Below are positions 8,112-18,475 of a DNA stretch of 64,000 nucleotides, in pieces (position 1 is the first letter of the stretch; each line of letters opens with the position of its first letter). Source of the stretch: JAGXRK01 sp963804005. GTDB lineage: Bacteria; Bacteroidota; Ignavibacteria; Ignavibacteriales; Ignavibacteriaceae. Both the position numbers and the translations under genes were made by a program. The stretch lies in NCBI GenBank assembly GCA_963804005.1, contig CAWDOP010000009.1, positions 62,001 to 126,000 of the forward strand. Reading direction: 5' to 3'. The notes under the pieces are model-generated. The model made no database searches, was not told where the DNA came from, and was given only the letters and a program-made list of their open reading frames with translations.

Positions 8112-9143
8112 CTATTTTTTCAAGCGAAAAGAAAATTCACTGCCTTCGTTAAGCTTGCTTTTTAGCTCAATTTTTGACCCATGTGCTTCAATGATGTGTT
8201 TTACGATAGCTAAACCCAGTCCCGTTCCTCCAACTGCCCTTGAACGGGCTTTATCAACCCTGTAAAATCGTTCAAAAACACGATTTATATCCTCTTCAGG
8301 AATCCCCATACCTGTATCTTTTATTCGAATCAGACCAAACTTTTTCTCTTCTTCAACAAATATTTCAACCTTACCGTGTTCAGTATATTTTATTGAATTC
8401 TGTATTAGATTTATTAATACTTGTCTGAGCTTATTTTTATCACCAAATAACTGAAGTTTTTCGTCTGCAGAATAATATAGTTTAAGTTCTATTCCCTTCT
8501 CATCCGCCATAGGTTTCAATTCATTAACAATCTGCTGCAGGTAAGAATTAATAACAAAGTACCTGTAACTCATTCTCATCTCACCGGATTCTATCATCGA
8601 GATGTCAATCAGATCATTCAACAAGTTGCTAAGGCTGATTGTGTGTTGATTTGCTTTATCAAGGAAACTGAGATTAACATTTTTATCATTTACTGCGCCG
8701 TTAAGCAAAGTTTCAATATAACCCTGAATTGCAAAAATCGGTGTTCTTAATTCATGCGATACATTTGCTAGAAACTCCGTTCTTATTTTTTCTAATTTCT
8801 TTAAGTATTCAATATCGCTCTTTGCTCTTTCAAACATACCTTTGATTGCATCTTCAAGACCGGAAAGATTTTTAGTTAAAATGATTTCTTCAGAATTAGC
8901 GTAAACATTTTTACTGATATTCGTAATAATTTCCTTGATCTTATTAAGCTCTTTATTGCGCTTTGCCCCGATAAGGTTAAGGATAATAAAGCTAACGAAA
9001 AGAAGAATGATGATAAGTGGAATGCTGACGGAATACTTTTCAACAATGATAAGTGTGATTATAATAACAAGGAAATTATTGAGAATGAATTCTCTGAGAA
9101 ATACTGATGCAGAAGAGAGATTGGATTTTAATTTATTCCACAC
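8112..9143 (-). CDS. Membrane sensor histidine kinase (PhoR-like)
   Basis: This 343-residue kinase has two N-terminal membrane helices (about residues 22-35 and 41-60) with almost no periplasmic loop, then a linker and HisKA with H130 (ANVSHELRTP). The HATPase domain has an N-box (NLIQNSIKYT), a G1 box (IKDTGMGIPEE) and a G2 box (GGTGLGLAIVKH). Its start overlaps the upstream response-regulator gene by 11 bases, so the two form a cognate pair. The near absence of an external domain suggests membrane or internal sensing. The stimulus cannot be read from the sequence; similarity to PhoR is by architecture only. Confidence 0.9.
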   Translation of the reverse strand: MWNKLKSNLSSASVFLREFILNNFLVIIITLIIVEKYSVSIPLIIILLFVSFIILNLIGAKRNKELNKIKEIITNISKNVYANSEEIILTKNLSGLEDAIKGMFERAKSDIEYLKKLEKIRTEFLANVSHELRTPIFAIQGYIETLLNGAVNDKNVNLSFLDKANQHTISLSNLLNDLIDISMIESGEMRMSYRYFVINSYLQQIVNELKPMADEKGIELKLYYSADEKLQLFGDKNKLRQVLINLIQNSIKYTEHGKVEIFVEEEKKFGLIRIKDTGMGIPEEDINRVFERFYRVDKARSRAVGGTGLGLAIVKHIIEAHGSKIELKSKLNEGSEFSFRLKK

Positions 9144-9822
9144 TTTTGAATCTGTAACCTACGCCTTTTACTGTTTCAATGAGATTTGAAAAACTATCAA
9201 GCTTTTCGCGGATTTTTCTTATATGAACATCAATAGTTCTATCAACCACAAAAACGTTTGCACCCCAAACATCTTTTAACAAAGTTTCACGGTTAAAAAC
9301 TCTTCCGGGATTGTTTGCAAGATAGTATAATAATTCAAATTCTTTTCTTGGAAAGATTTTTTTATCACCGTCAACAGTTATAACATATTTTTCTTTATCA
9401 ATATCCAACGGACCGATTTTTATCTTAATTGGACCCACGGGAGAACCAGAGGCATCTTCATACTTTCTAAGATTTGAATTAACTCTTGCTACAAGTTTTT
9501 TGGGTGAGATCGGTTTCTGAATGTAATCACTTGCGCCGATTTCCAAACCTTTTATTTCATCCGTCTCACCTGACTTTGCAGTAAGAAAAATAACAGGCGT
9601 GTTTTCAAAACCTTTAGTAGCACGGATTCTGCGGCATACTTCATAACCATCCATTTTAGGCATCATTATGTCAAGAATAATCAGATCGGGTTTTTGTGCA
9701 ATTTTATCAAGAGCTTCTTCGCCATTATACCCTACGAGAACCTCAAAATTCTCCTGTTCAAGACTATACTTGAGAAATTCCACAATATCTTTTTCGTCAT
9801 CAACAAGTAAAATTTTTTTCAT
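9133..9822 (-). CDS. OmpR/PhoB-family response regulator
   Basis: This 229-residue regulator has a receiver domain (1-120) with phospho-acceptor D51 (IILDIMMPKMDG), acidic pocket D8-D9 and K83 (FLTAKSG). A C-terminal winged-helix DNA-binding domain follows (about 130-229; NRETLLKDVWG, VDVHIRKIREKL-type helix). It lies 6 bp downstream of the Gfo/Idh gene and overlaps the kinase gene, so it belongs to the large minus-strand operon that includes dxs and xseAB. Targets are unknown. Confidence 0.93.
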   Translation of the reverse strand: MKKILLVDDEKDIVEFLKYSLEQENFEVLVGYNGEEALDKIAQKPDLIILDIMMPKMDGYEVCRRIRATKGFENTPVIFLTAKSGETDEIKGLEIGASDYIQKPISPKKLVARVNSNLRKYEDASGSPVGPIKIKIGPLDIDKEKYVITVDGDKKIFPRKEFELLYYLANNPGRVFNRETLLKDVWGANVFVVDRTIDVHIRKIREKLDSFSNLIETVKGVGYRFKSVE

Positions 9823-9828
9823 ATATGA

Positions 9829-10833
9829 TTAAAACTTAACCTCAACATTGTCCAATGCTGATTTATACATCGCTTCAATTATTTTCATTCTTTCCATTGA
9901 TTCTTCACCGGGTGAAAAAACAGGATTTAAACCTTTAACAGCACCAATAAAACTTTTAAGTTCATTCATATAAGATTTTTTAAAAAGAACCGCAGGATTA
10001 TCAGATTGAGAAGGCGTAAGATCCATATAATTTTCTTCCATCTTTTTGTATAAACGAAATGGTGTCGAAGAGTAACTACCCTTTGTACCATAAATGTTAA
10101 GATAGAAATAATCTTTTTCAACAGGAAGTGACCAACTTGCTTCGAGACTGATTACAGAGGAATTTTTACACTTAATAAAACTTACGGAAGTATCTTCAAC
10201 GCTCTTTGTGTTATGATAAAAGTTTTTTGTAGATATCGAATCAACTTCAGGATAACCTAATAACCAAAAGGAAAGATCTATAAGATGAAGCCCAAGATCA
10301 ATTATTACACCGCCGCCAGATTCTTCCTTTTTTGTAAACCATTTTTCACCGCTGCTTTGCTGACGTATCCATCCAGCCTTAGCATAATACGGAATACCAA
10401 TTTCACCACTATTTATTAAACTTCTCAGCAGCATTGTATCGGGTCGGAAACGTAAATTCATTCCAACCATTAAATTACATTTGCCATCTTTGGCAGCATC
10501 AACTATCAATTTTGCTTCTGCGTAAGATCTTGCCAGTGGTTTTTCTATAAGAATATCTTTACCGGCGTTTATACAATCCATAGCAATATCTTTATGAGTG
10601 CTCGTTGGAGTGGAAATAATAACGGCATCAAGCTCGGTTTTCTCCAGCATCTCCCGATAATCTTTGTATCTATTCTTAATACCAAATTTATCAGCAACTG
10701 CTGTAAGACTGCTTTGCTTAATCTCAGCTACTGCGGCAATTTCTGCATTATTAATTTTCCGGAGATTGGGCAAATGTTCAATTTGTGCAACACCGCCTAA
10801 ACCAATTACTCCTATTTTGGCTTTTTCCATCAA
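9829..10833 (-). CDS. Gfo/Idh/MocA-family oxidoreductase
   Basis: This 334-residue NAD(P)-dependent sugar-type dehydrogenase has a Rossmann nucleotide loop GLGG at residues 11-14, the diagnostic E97-K98-P99 and the catalytic-domain motif D179-x-G-x-H183. Substrates in this family range from inositol to nucleotide sugars, and none can be named here. The start codon overlaps the dxs stop by 4 bases (ATGA), which implies coupling. It has full family length and intact motifs. Confidence 0.88.
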   Translation of the reverse strand: MMEKAKIGVIGLGGVAQIEHLPNLRKINNAEIAAVAEIKQSSLTAVADKFGIKNRYKDYREMLEKTELDAVIISTPTSTHKDIAMDCINAGKDILIEKPLARSYAEAKLIVDAAKDGKCNLMVGMNLRFRPDTMLLRSLINSGEIGIPYYAKAGWIRQQSSGEKWFTKKEESGGGVIIDLGLHLIDLSFWLLGYPEVDSISTKNFYHNTKSVEDTSVSFIKCKNSSVISLEASWSLPVEKDYFYLNIYGTKGSYSSTPFRLYKKMEENYMDLTPSQSDNPAVLFKKSYMNELKSFIGAVKGLNPVFSPGEESMERMKIIEAMYKSALDNVEVKF

Positions 10834-12746
10834 AGAGTAACCTCGTGTTTTATTTTTTTTGATGAACAGAATAGTTTAACTTTTTCAGCAATTCCATCGG
10901 GATCAATACCTAACAGTTTATGAAGTTCTTCCTGTGTGCCGTGATCTATAAAACTATCCGGCAGTCCTAATCTTAAAATATCATTTTTATAATTACTGTC
11001 TGTAAAATACTCAACAACTGCAGAACCAAATCCGCCGGGAAGAGAATTTTCTTCAATAGTAATTATTTTTGAATGTCGTGATGAAATATCATCCAGTAGT
11101 TCGGTATCAATCGGCTTAGCAAAACGCATATTAACAACTTCACAATGAATTCCCTCAAGTGAAAGTTTTTCAGCAGCTTTTAATGAATAATTAACCATAG
11201 AACCTAAAGCAAGTATTGCAACATCTTTTCCCGCTTTTAACTCTTCAGCTTTGCCGATTTCAATAAAGTCAAATCCATCTTTCAATTCAACACCAAGTGC
11301 ATTTCCCCGCGGATATCGAAGTGCAATTGGACCTTTATTATAAACCGTAGCAGTGTAAAGCATATCGCGTAATTCCGACTCATCCTTTGGAGCCATAATT
11401 ACCATTCCGGGAATCATTCTTAAATAAGTGATATCAAAAGTTCCGTGATGAGTTGGACCATCAGAACCTACCAAACCTGCTCTATCCATTGCAAACACCA
11501 CGTGAAGTTTCTGTAGGCTGACATCGTGTATAATCTGATCAAATGCTCTTTGCATAAATGTTGAATAAATTGCAACCACCGGAATTATTCCCTGTGTTGC
11601 TAATCCTGCAGAAAAAGTAACTGCGTGTTCTTCAGCAATCCCGACATCAAAATAATTATTGGGAAATTCTTTTTGTAAAATGTCAAGTCCTGTTCCATCT
11701 GGCATTGCACCGGTAATTCCAACAACCTTTGGATTTTCTTTAACTATCTGTACAAGAGCTTCACCAAATATTTTTGTGTATGATGAAGGAGCTGAACCTT
11801 TCTTAATTGCCTGGCCCGTAACTTTATCAAAAGGAGTGGAAGCGTGTAATCGCTGCGAGTGACCTTCAGCAGGTTTGTAACCTTTTCCTTTTTCAGTAAT
11901 GGCGTGTATTAAAATTGGACCTTTTAATTCTTTTACCTGTTCAAACAATTTAACGAGCTGATGAATATTATGACCATTGACAGGTCCAAAATATCTAAAA
12001 CCAAGTGCTTCAAATAACATTCCCGGAGTAATTACTGCTTTTATACCGGTTTCTAATCTTGCGGCAATTTTTCTTAGCCTGTCACCAAACTGATCAAGTT
12101 TACCTGTTAAATCCCAGATCTGTCCCTTGAATTTATTATAATCAGGATGAGCAATCATTTCAGTGAAGTAATTTGAAATCTGCCATACGTTTGGAGCGAT
12201 TGACATTCTGTTATCGTTCAATACAACTATTAAATCAGATTTTAAAACACCGGAGTTATTCATCGCTTCATAAGCCATACCTCCGGTCATTGCACCGTCA
12301 CCAATTATTGCAATCACTTTCCGATTTTCTTTTTTTATATCTCTTGCAACAGCCATTCCAAGTGCTGCTGAAATTGAAGTTGAAGCATGACCGGCGCCAA
12401 AGGAATCATATTCACTTTCATTTCTTTTTAGAAAGCCGCTGATACCGTTTAACAACCTGATTTTCTTTAACGCCTCTTTCCTTCCAGTAAGAACTTTATG
12501 CGGATAAGCCTGATGACCGGTATCCCAAACAACCTGATCATGAGGCGTATTAAATACTTTATGAATTGCAACAGTTAGTTCAACAGTTCCGAGTCCGCCG
12601 CCGAAGTGACCGCCAATTTCAGAAATAGTATCAACCAAATAGTTTCTAATATCCTGACAGAGAACTTTAAGCTCTTGAACTGATAGGTTTTTGATATCAC
12701 TGGGGTAATTTACTTTTGAGAGTATAGGATACTTTTCTTGGGGCAT
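10830..12746 (-). CDS. dxs: 1-deoxy-D-xylulose-5-phosphate synthase
   Basis: This 638-residue enzyme condenses pyruvate and glyceraldehyde 3-phosphate with thiamine diphosphate, the first step of the MEP isoprenoid pathway. H47 and H78 are conserved active-site histidines. GDGAMTGG with N163/N164 (149-164) is the ThDP/Mg site, and the IAEEHAVTFSAG motif near residue 370 holds the catalytic glutamate. DRAGLVGSDGPTHHG marks the pyrimidine-binding domain. Placement just after xseB (30-bp gap) is a common bacterial arrangement. The start is chosen at the ATG giving MPQEKYPIL. Confidence 0.96.
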   Translation of the reverse strand: MPQEKYPILSKVNYPSDIKNLSVQELKVLCQDIRNYLVDTISEIGGHFGGGLGTVELTVAIHKVFNTPHDQVVWDTGHQAYPHKVLTGRKEALKKIRLLNGISGFLKRNESEYDSFGAGHASTSISAALGMAVARDIKKENRKVIAIIGDGAMTGGMAYEAMNNSGVLKSDLIVVLNDNRMSIAPNVWQISNYFTEMIAHPDYNKFKGQIWDLTGKLDQFGDRLRKIAARLETGIKAVITPGMLFEALGFRYFGPVNGHNIHQLVKLFEQVKELKGPILIHAITEKGKGYKPAEGHSQRLHASTPFDKVTGQAIKKGSAPSSYTKIFGEALVQIVKENPKVVGITGAMPDGTGLDILQKEFPNNYFDVGIAEEHAVTFSAGLATQGIIPVVAIYSTFMQRAFDQIIHDVSLQKLHVVFAMDRAGLVGSDGPTHHGTFDITYLRMIPGMVIMAPKDESELRDMLYTATVYNKGPIALRYPRGNALGVELKDGFDFIEIGKAEELKAGKDVAILALGSMVNYSLKAAEKLSLEGIHCEVVNMRFAKPIDTELLDDISSRHSKIITIEENSLPGGFGSAVVEYFTDSNYKNDILRLGLPDSFIDHGTQEELHKLLGIDPDGIAEKVKLFCSSKKIKHEVTL

Positions 12747-12775
12747 TATCTTCTTTTCCGATTATTCATCACTTT

Positions 12776-12997
12776 TCAATTATCTTTTTTATTTTCAGAT
12801 ATTTGCTTTTTCAATTCCGTAACTTTTAATTCCGCCTTCTGAAGAGCAGTTAAACACTCTTTTGAAAGTTTAACTCCCTCTTCAAAAAGAGAAATTGACT
12901 CTTCAAGCCCTAAATCTTCTTGCTCCAACAGGTTAGCAACTTTTTCAAGTCTTGAAAGTTTTTCTTCAAAACTCTTATCTAATTTTTTTTTAGCCAT
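12776..12997 (-). CDS. xseB: Exodeoxyribonuclease VII small subunit
   Basis: This 73-residue helical protein partners XseA in the single-strand exonuclease VII. The signature FEEKLSRLEKVANLLEQEDLGLEES (split around residues 10-34) and ISLFEEGVKLSKEC is typical. The reading frame overlaps the end of xseA by 8 bases. The lysine-rich ends are normal for the family. Confidence 0.94.
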   Translation of the reverse strand: MAKKKLDKSFEEKLSRLEKVANLLEQEDLGLEESISLFEEGVKLSKECLTALQKAELKVTELKKQISENKKDN

Positions 12998-14192
12998 CTT
13001 TTTGCTTCTTAACTTTTATTTCACCATCAAAAAACCTGACAGCGGCAGGTAATTTTTCATTAAAATGAATTTTACGGGTTATAAACTTATCATTCTGTTG
13101 TATTAATGCAAAACCTTTTTTCAGTGACTTAGTAATGTCATGGAATTCAGTGATTTTGCCAAGAAGTGAAACCTGATTTTGCCTGATTAATAACTTTCGA
13201 TCAATCGATTGCGAATTCTTAAAAATCAAACCATCTAATTTCTGAAAAAAGTTTCTCACCTTATCAACCGGATATCTGAACCCGTATGATTTCAAAATAC
13301 TGTAAATATTTTCCTTTTTGCTTTCTAACAACTCACTAATATTCTGTGATGTATAATATGAAAATTCATTAATAAAGGCAATGATTTCCTCTTGATCAGG
13401 CGTAGCCAATTCCATAGCAACAGATGGAGTTGGAGCTCTTAAATCAGCCACGAAATCCGCTATAGTAAAATCTGTTTCGTGACCAACTCCCGATATTATT
13501 GGAATTTTAGAATTGAAAATTGCCCTGGCAACAATTTCTTCATTAAAAGCCCAAAGATCTTCAATTGAACCACCGCCTCTTGCTATAATAATTAAATCAA
13601 TATCTTTAATCTTATTTAATCGTTTAATGTTTTCAACAATGTTCTCAGCAGCACCTGCACCCTGAACTTTTGTTGGAGCAATTACCAATTCCACTAAAGG
13701 AAATCTTCTTTCTGCGACACTTAACATATCCTTTATTGCAGCACCATCAATTGCGGTTACAAGTCCGATTTTCCCGGGATACTTTGGAATATATTTTTTA
13801 TGCTCTTCATCAAACAGACCTTCTGATTGAAGTTTTTCCTTTAACTTTTCAAATGCAGCCTGCAGTTCGCCAACTCCGGCGGGCTTCATTGAACGAACAT
13901 CTATCTGGTAATTACCGCGCGGTGGATAAACAGTTATTCTGCCGTTAACAATTACTTTGATTCCGTCCTGAGGTGTAAAGAACACAAAACTATTCAAACC
14001 TTTCCACATTGTGCAATTGATAACTGCTTTTTCATCTTTAAGATTAAAATACCAGTGACCCGAATAGTGTGCTTTAAAGTTGGAAATTTCACCAATAACG
14101 CTGATCTGTTCAAAACTTTCTTCAAGAGTTAACTTTATTTGTTTTGTTAACTCACTTACACTCAATATGTCGCCGTTAAAAAGATCCATCAT
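12990..14192 (-). CDS. xseA: Exodeoxyribonuclease VII large subunit
   Basis: This 400-residue catalytic subunit has an N-terminal OB-fold (about 1-100; SVSELTKQIKLTLEESF, HWYFNLKD). The catalytic core carries GKIGLVTAIDGAAIKD, the RGGGSIEDLWAFN block and SGVGHETDFTIADFVADLRAPTPS (split across 230-255), followed by a coiled C-terminal region. The start overlaps the stop of the upstream membrane-protein gene by 4 bases. It is slightly shorter than E. coli XseA but all domains are present. Confidence 0.95.
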   Translation of the reverse strand: MMDLFNGDILSVSELTKQIKLTLEESFEQISVIGEISNFKAHYSGHWYFNLKDEKAVINCTMWKGLNSFVFFTPQDGIKVIVNGRITVYPPRGNYQIDVRSMKPAGVGELQAAFEKLKEKLQSEGLFDEEHKKYIPKYPGKIGLVTAIDGAAIKDMLSVAERRFPLVELVIAPTKVQGAGAAENIVENIKRLNKIKDIDLIIIARGGGSIEDLWAFNEEIVARAIFNSKIPIISGVGHETDFTIADFVADLRAPTPSVAMELATPDQEEIIAFINEFSYYTSQNISELLESKKENIYSILKSYGFRYPVDKVRNFFQKLDGLIFKNSQSIDRKLLIRQNQVSLLGKITEFHDITKSLKKGFALIQQNDKFITRKIHFNEKLPAAVRFFDGEIKVKKQKDG

Positions 14193-14992
14193 TTATTATT
14201 TAAAGTACTGTAGTCAAGTTCCGATCCAAACATGCTGTGTGGAATTATAAATATTATAAACATAATTATTGCGGCAACTAAAACATACCATTTTGGTTTT
14301 TGTGATCTGAATACTGCGATGAGAGCAATTATCCATCCGATAAAAGCAATTAAAGTTTTATTATCGGTTAAATCTGTTCCATACGGAAAGCCTGTCCAGA
14401 ATTCACCGAAGGCATACTTTTGAACCACCGGTCCTAATATCATTCCGCCAATAATAAGAATGCCAAATGTCCACAAAGTATATTTTTTCAGATTTGGTTT
14501 TTCAACAAAACATTCAAGCGCAGTTCGATTTGATAAAAGCATAGCACCAAAAATAAATATGACATGCGGAATAAGAATAAATAATGGTACATCGCCTTTG
14601 AATCGGATTATCACAGGTTCAGAAGGAATAATTCTTTCTTCATTTTCAGATTTTAAGATTATCCTGTAAAGTAACTTTCCTGCCGGTGGTTGATGAGGAA
14701 GATAGCCGGTTAATTTTCCATCTTCATTTTTCATTTCTACTTCATGCCAGGCATCATTTGTTTTATATCGCTTCCATTGAAGAACACCGGTTATATATTG
14801 ATCATCAATTTCAACGCTGACAAAATGATCACCATCTCCACCGTGACTTCTGTCAAATTTGTAATTATAATTCTTATCGGCAAAATTAAATTGACCGCTT
14901 ATTGGATAAGTAGGACCCGTTAACCGCTGATAATATGCTGCCGCCAATGTTACAGCAACCGCAATAATCCAGAATAAAATATGCTTTTTCAT
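14189..14992 (-). CDS. Multi-pass membrane protein of unknown function
   Basis: This 267-residue protein has one N-terminal helix (about 3-21), then a soluble beta-rich domain of about 110 residues facing outward, then four helices (about 134-153, 171-190, 211-226 and 236-253). The soluble part has HGGDGDHFVSVEID and ends with a Pro-rich PHQPPAGKLLYRI segment. No family is recognised with certainty. It is the first gene of the xseA-xseB-dxs operon and overlaps xseA by 4 bases. Its function cannot be inferred beyond a membrane location. Confidence 0.7.
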   Translation of the reverse strand: MKKHILFWIIAVAVTLAAAYYQRLTGPTYPISGQFNFADKNYNYKFDRSHGGDGDHFVSVEIDDQYITGVLQWKRYKTNDAWHEVEMKNEDGKLTGYLPHQPPAGKLLYRIILKSENEERIIPSEPVIIRFKGDVPLFILIPHVIFIFGAMLLSNRTALECFVEKPNLKKYTLWTFGILIIGGMILGPVVQKYAFGEFWTGFPYGTDLTDNKTLIAFIGWIIALIAVFRSQKPKWYVLVAAIIMFIIFIIPHSMFGSELDYSTLNNK

Positions 14993-15031
14993 TTAACTTA
15001 TTGAGTTTGTAAAAATATATCTGAAATCTAA

Positions 15032-17567
15032 CTAAAATTTTACACTGAATCCCAGAGTAGGAAGAATCGGGAACATATTATTCGCTCTTTTACCGAGAGT
15101 AAGATCATCTTCCACATAGTATTCATAGTTAACGACATTTTTTCTGTTATACACATTGATTACATCGAGGTAGAAAATCCAATCAAGGCTCCAGAAATTC
15201 GTTAGAAAATTTGCACGCACATCAAGTCTGTGATAATCAGGTTTTCTTGCATTGAAATTCCTGTCGCCGAAATCAACATCAAAAATTACCTCTGGTTCAG
15301 AATTGGGATCATTTGATTGCCGGGTAGCAATAACAGGAGTTTCCGGGATACCATCTGAATCAGTATCGGAATAAATAATTCTCGGTTTAACACCGATTGC
15401 CTCGCTAATTGGAAATCCGGAACCAAACTGCCAGCGGACACCAAAATTAAACCAGTCCGATACATCATAATTTAAAACTATATTTACTGTATGGCGTTGA
15501 TCAAATCTAAACGGATACTTTTTCCCATCTTCATAACGATCTGCATAAGCGAGTGAATACGAAACCCATCCGGAAAGTCTACTGTCCCTGGTTAAATTTT
15601 TCTTTGCGAGAAAGAATTCAAAGCCGTATGCATCGCCGAAAGAATTATTAATCGGGATTTGTGTAACGGAATCGCCAATAACCGAAACAGGATTTGTCCA
15701 GCCGTCAACAAACCTGGGATCATTTCCGGAAACAGGTTCAACAATAAATTTTGTGCCCTGCACTATCTGCGGAACAATTAAATTATCAAACTCTTTATAA
15801 TAAGTTTCGAAGCGTAAACTCCATTCATTGGTTAACCATCTTTCAATTCCAAATACATAATGATAAGCTCTTTCTGCATTTAACAGTTTTGTGTATTTAT
15901 CGCCAAGATCGAAGAGTACGCCTTGATCACGAATTTTTTCATAACCGGGTGATTGATAATAAACTCCCCACACAGCTCTGATAGTCGTTATTTCATCAAT
16001 TGCATAAGACAACGAAATTCTTGGAGCTAAATACGACTTGTCAAGCAGATCGTAGTAATCAAATCTTAAGACCGGGATTAAGATATAGTTTACTGCTTAA
16101 CTTAAAATTATTCTGAGCATAAGCCCTTAAACGATTATACTTTCTGTTATCTTTTAAATCATCTATGGAAGATCGCATCTGCGGATTAGCTGCAATTATC
16201 GCCATCAGCTGAGGATCAAGATCAAAATTAAAATTCTGCTCCGTTTCCATAATATCATACCCGGCACCTGCTTCAAAAACATTATCTTTCCAGAAGTACG
16301 TTAACTTGTCATCAAATGAAACTTTTTGTGTAATTAAATTCACCTTCGAAATTAAAGCCCAGTAAGTAAGGTCTTAGTGTATCCGGAATAACATCTTCAA
16401 AATCACTGCTGTTAAGAGAAGGATCGAGAATTTGAGAATCAAAATCAGTATCGCCGCTGTTTCCGTACCACGATACAACAAATTTATTAAACAACTTTTC
16501 ATTCGGAACATAATGCCAGGCACCGGAGACAATATCATTTCTGGTAATATTAAAAATACCAACACTGTCGGGAGTCTTTCTATCTTCACCGCTAATTACA
16601 TTCACGCCATCGCGCGAATAAATTCCGTTGATAAGAAATTTATGACCATCAAATGGACCAAAAACTAATTTGCCTTGTATGTCATAAAAATTCGGAAAGG
16701 ACGTGCTTTCATCAACGAGTCCTGCACTTTTAACAAACGGTTCTATTATAAGATCGTAATAAGTTCTTCTGGAATTAAAAAGCCAGCTTCCTTTAATATC
16801 AAAAGGATTTTTTCCTTCCAGCACAAGATTTGCATCAACGATTGAAGCATTTAAACTTCCGGTAAGATTTTTATTTACATCACCTTCACGATTTGTAACA
16901 TCGAGAACTGCAGAAAGTCTGTCGCCATACTTTGCAGGAAATCCGCCGGAGATAAGAGTGACATCAGAAACAGCATCAGGATTAAACATACTGATTACAC
17001 CGTACAACCGATATGGATTGAATACTTCAACATCATCCATAATAATTAAATTTTGATCGGGTCCGCTGCCGCGCACAATTAGCTGTGAGGAAAAATCATT
17101 TGGAGCAAGAACACCGGGAAGCGACTGAAGCGTTCTTAAAACATCTTCAACGGCGCCGGGAAGAATTTTTGCATCGCGTGGATTTAAGTCTATCAGGCTT
17201 GTTCTCGTATCACTCTGTTTCTGCTGGCGTAAACCTGTTATTTCAACATCCTGCACCTGAATTGCAACCGAATTTAAAACAACATCTAGTTCTACAGTTT
17301 TTCTTTCGGTTATTACAACATCAAAATATTTTGTTTCATATCCGATTGCGCTGAATTTAACTTCATATTCAGCAACGGGAATATTATCTATGCGGTAAGT
17401 TCCATCCTGTTCACTTCCTGCACCAATATTTGTATTAAGAAAATTACATTAACAAACGGAACAGGATTTTTACCATCTGTAATTTTTCCTTTAATACTTC
17501 CCGTCTGAGAAAATAATTGAAGTTGAAATAAAACAAATACTGATATGCTGTAAACTAAAAATTTCAT
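15032..17567 (-). pseudogene. TonB-dependent receptor interrupted by three single-base frameshifts
   Basis: Joined across frames, this is a receptor of about 845 residues. It has a signal peptide (MKFLVYSISVFVLFQLQLFSQ), a carboxypeptidase-regulatory-like domain, a plug (LQSLPGVLAPNDFSSQLIVRG, then NLIIMDDVEVFNPYRLYG) and a long barrel ending LPTLGFSVKF. The frame is lost at about 17436-17443 (one base missing near the TTTTC run), 16323-16327 (five A where four keep frame, giving NYT-KVSFDDK) and 16065-16070 (one extra A, giving PGL-RFDYYD). A second start at 17588 exists, but the one at 17567 gives a clean signal peptide. It is either a young pseudogene or sequence error. It lies 75 bp after a secreted-protein gene and probably shares its transcript. 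The ligand is unknown. Confidence 0.8.
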
Positions 17568-17641
17568 TTTCCTATAATCTTTCCGCATACACAGATAAAC
17601 ACAAAATTGCGTAAAAACATTCCAAACTGATTAAGAAACTT

Positions 17642-18475
17642 TTAGTTAAGATAGAGTGAGAAAAATCTTGAGTAAAGTCCTAAATTAAACTCATGAAAAT
17701 TGACCGATAAATCACCAGGTCTGAAATTAAAACGATACCTTGTATAGAACGTAAAGGAATCGTTAAAAAGTGTAAACCAGCCGACGGATATTTCAGGTGC
17801 AAGACCGTTTCGTCCTTTAAAGTCTGTGTAGGCACTTATTCCGGGCGAAATGTACTTGAGAAAACCGGTTTCATAGATTTTTTTGTATCCTGCTCTGAAA
17901 AAACTTTTGCTTTCTGCATTGAATATGTAAGTATATTCAATTGATATGTAACCGGAAGGATAATTAAAACTTCTTGATCTGAAAGAGAGAACCGGAATTT
18001 CCTTGGTAAGGCTGAAATAATCTTCGCCTTTATTGTGAACATAACCCGGTGCTGGCAATGCGAAAATCATTCCGCCGAAAAGACAAAATGTTAACAGCGA
18101 TGAACCGGATTTAATTTTTGGCTCGAACGGAAGATCAAAATCATATTCATCATTACTGTACTTATTACCAAGACTATCAGCATATTCAATTACAAATTTT
18201 ACAGTTTTATTTTCAAATTTAAGACTTGATAAATCAATACTTATGTTATGCATTTCCGAAAATTCACTTGAGACTTCATATTCATATTTGTTTTCCAGAA
18301 TTACTTTTGCAATTGCAGCCTCGCTTGTAAAGAACGATAGTACAAAAGTGTGCGGCAATTCCGGAGTTGCGAAAGCATCAATCAGAAATATTTCTACTGC
18401 ACTGTTTTCTTCCTGTGCGAAAGTGGTTGATAAAGAAAGAATAAGTGCAAATAAAATAAATTTAAGTTTTACCAT
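17642..18475 (-). CDS. Secreted protein of unknown function next to TonB receptor
   Basis: This 277-residue protein has a signal peptide (MVKLKFILFALILSLSTTFAQ). The N-terminal half looks like a beta-sandwich domain, and the C-terminal half is rich in aromatic beta strands (ISIEYTYIFN, FTFYTRYRFNF) ending RFFSLYLN, consistent with outer-membrane association. It directly precedes the broken TonB receptor in the same direction, so a partnership in uptake is plausible but unproven. No known family is recognised. Confidence 0.6.
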   Translation of the reverse strand: MVKLKFILFALILSLSTTFAQEENSAVEIFLIDAFATPELPHTFVLSFFTSEAAIAKVILENKYEYEVSSEFSEMHNISIDLSSLKFENKTVKFVIEYADSLGNKYSNDEYDFDLPFEPKIKSGSSLLTFCLFGGMIFALPAPGYVHNKGEDYFSLTKEIPVLSFRSRSFNYPSGYISIEYTYIFNAESKSFFRAGYKKIYETGFLKYISPGISAYTDFKGRNGLAPEISVGWFTLFNDSFTFYTRYRFNFRPGDLSVNFHEFNLGLYSRFFSLYLN

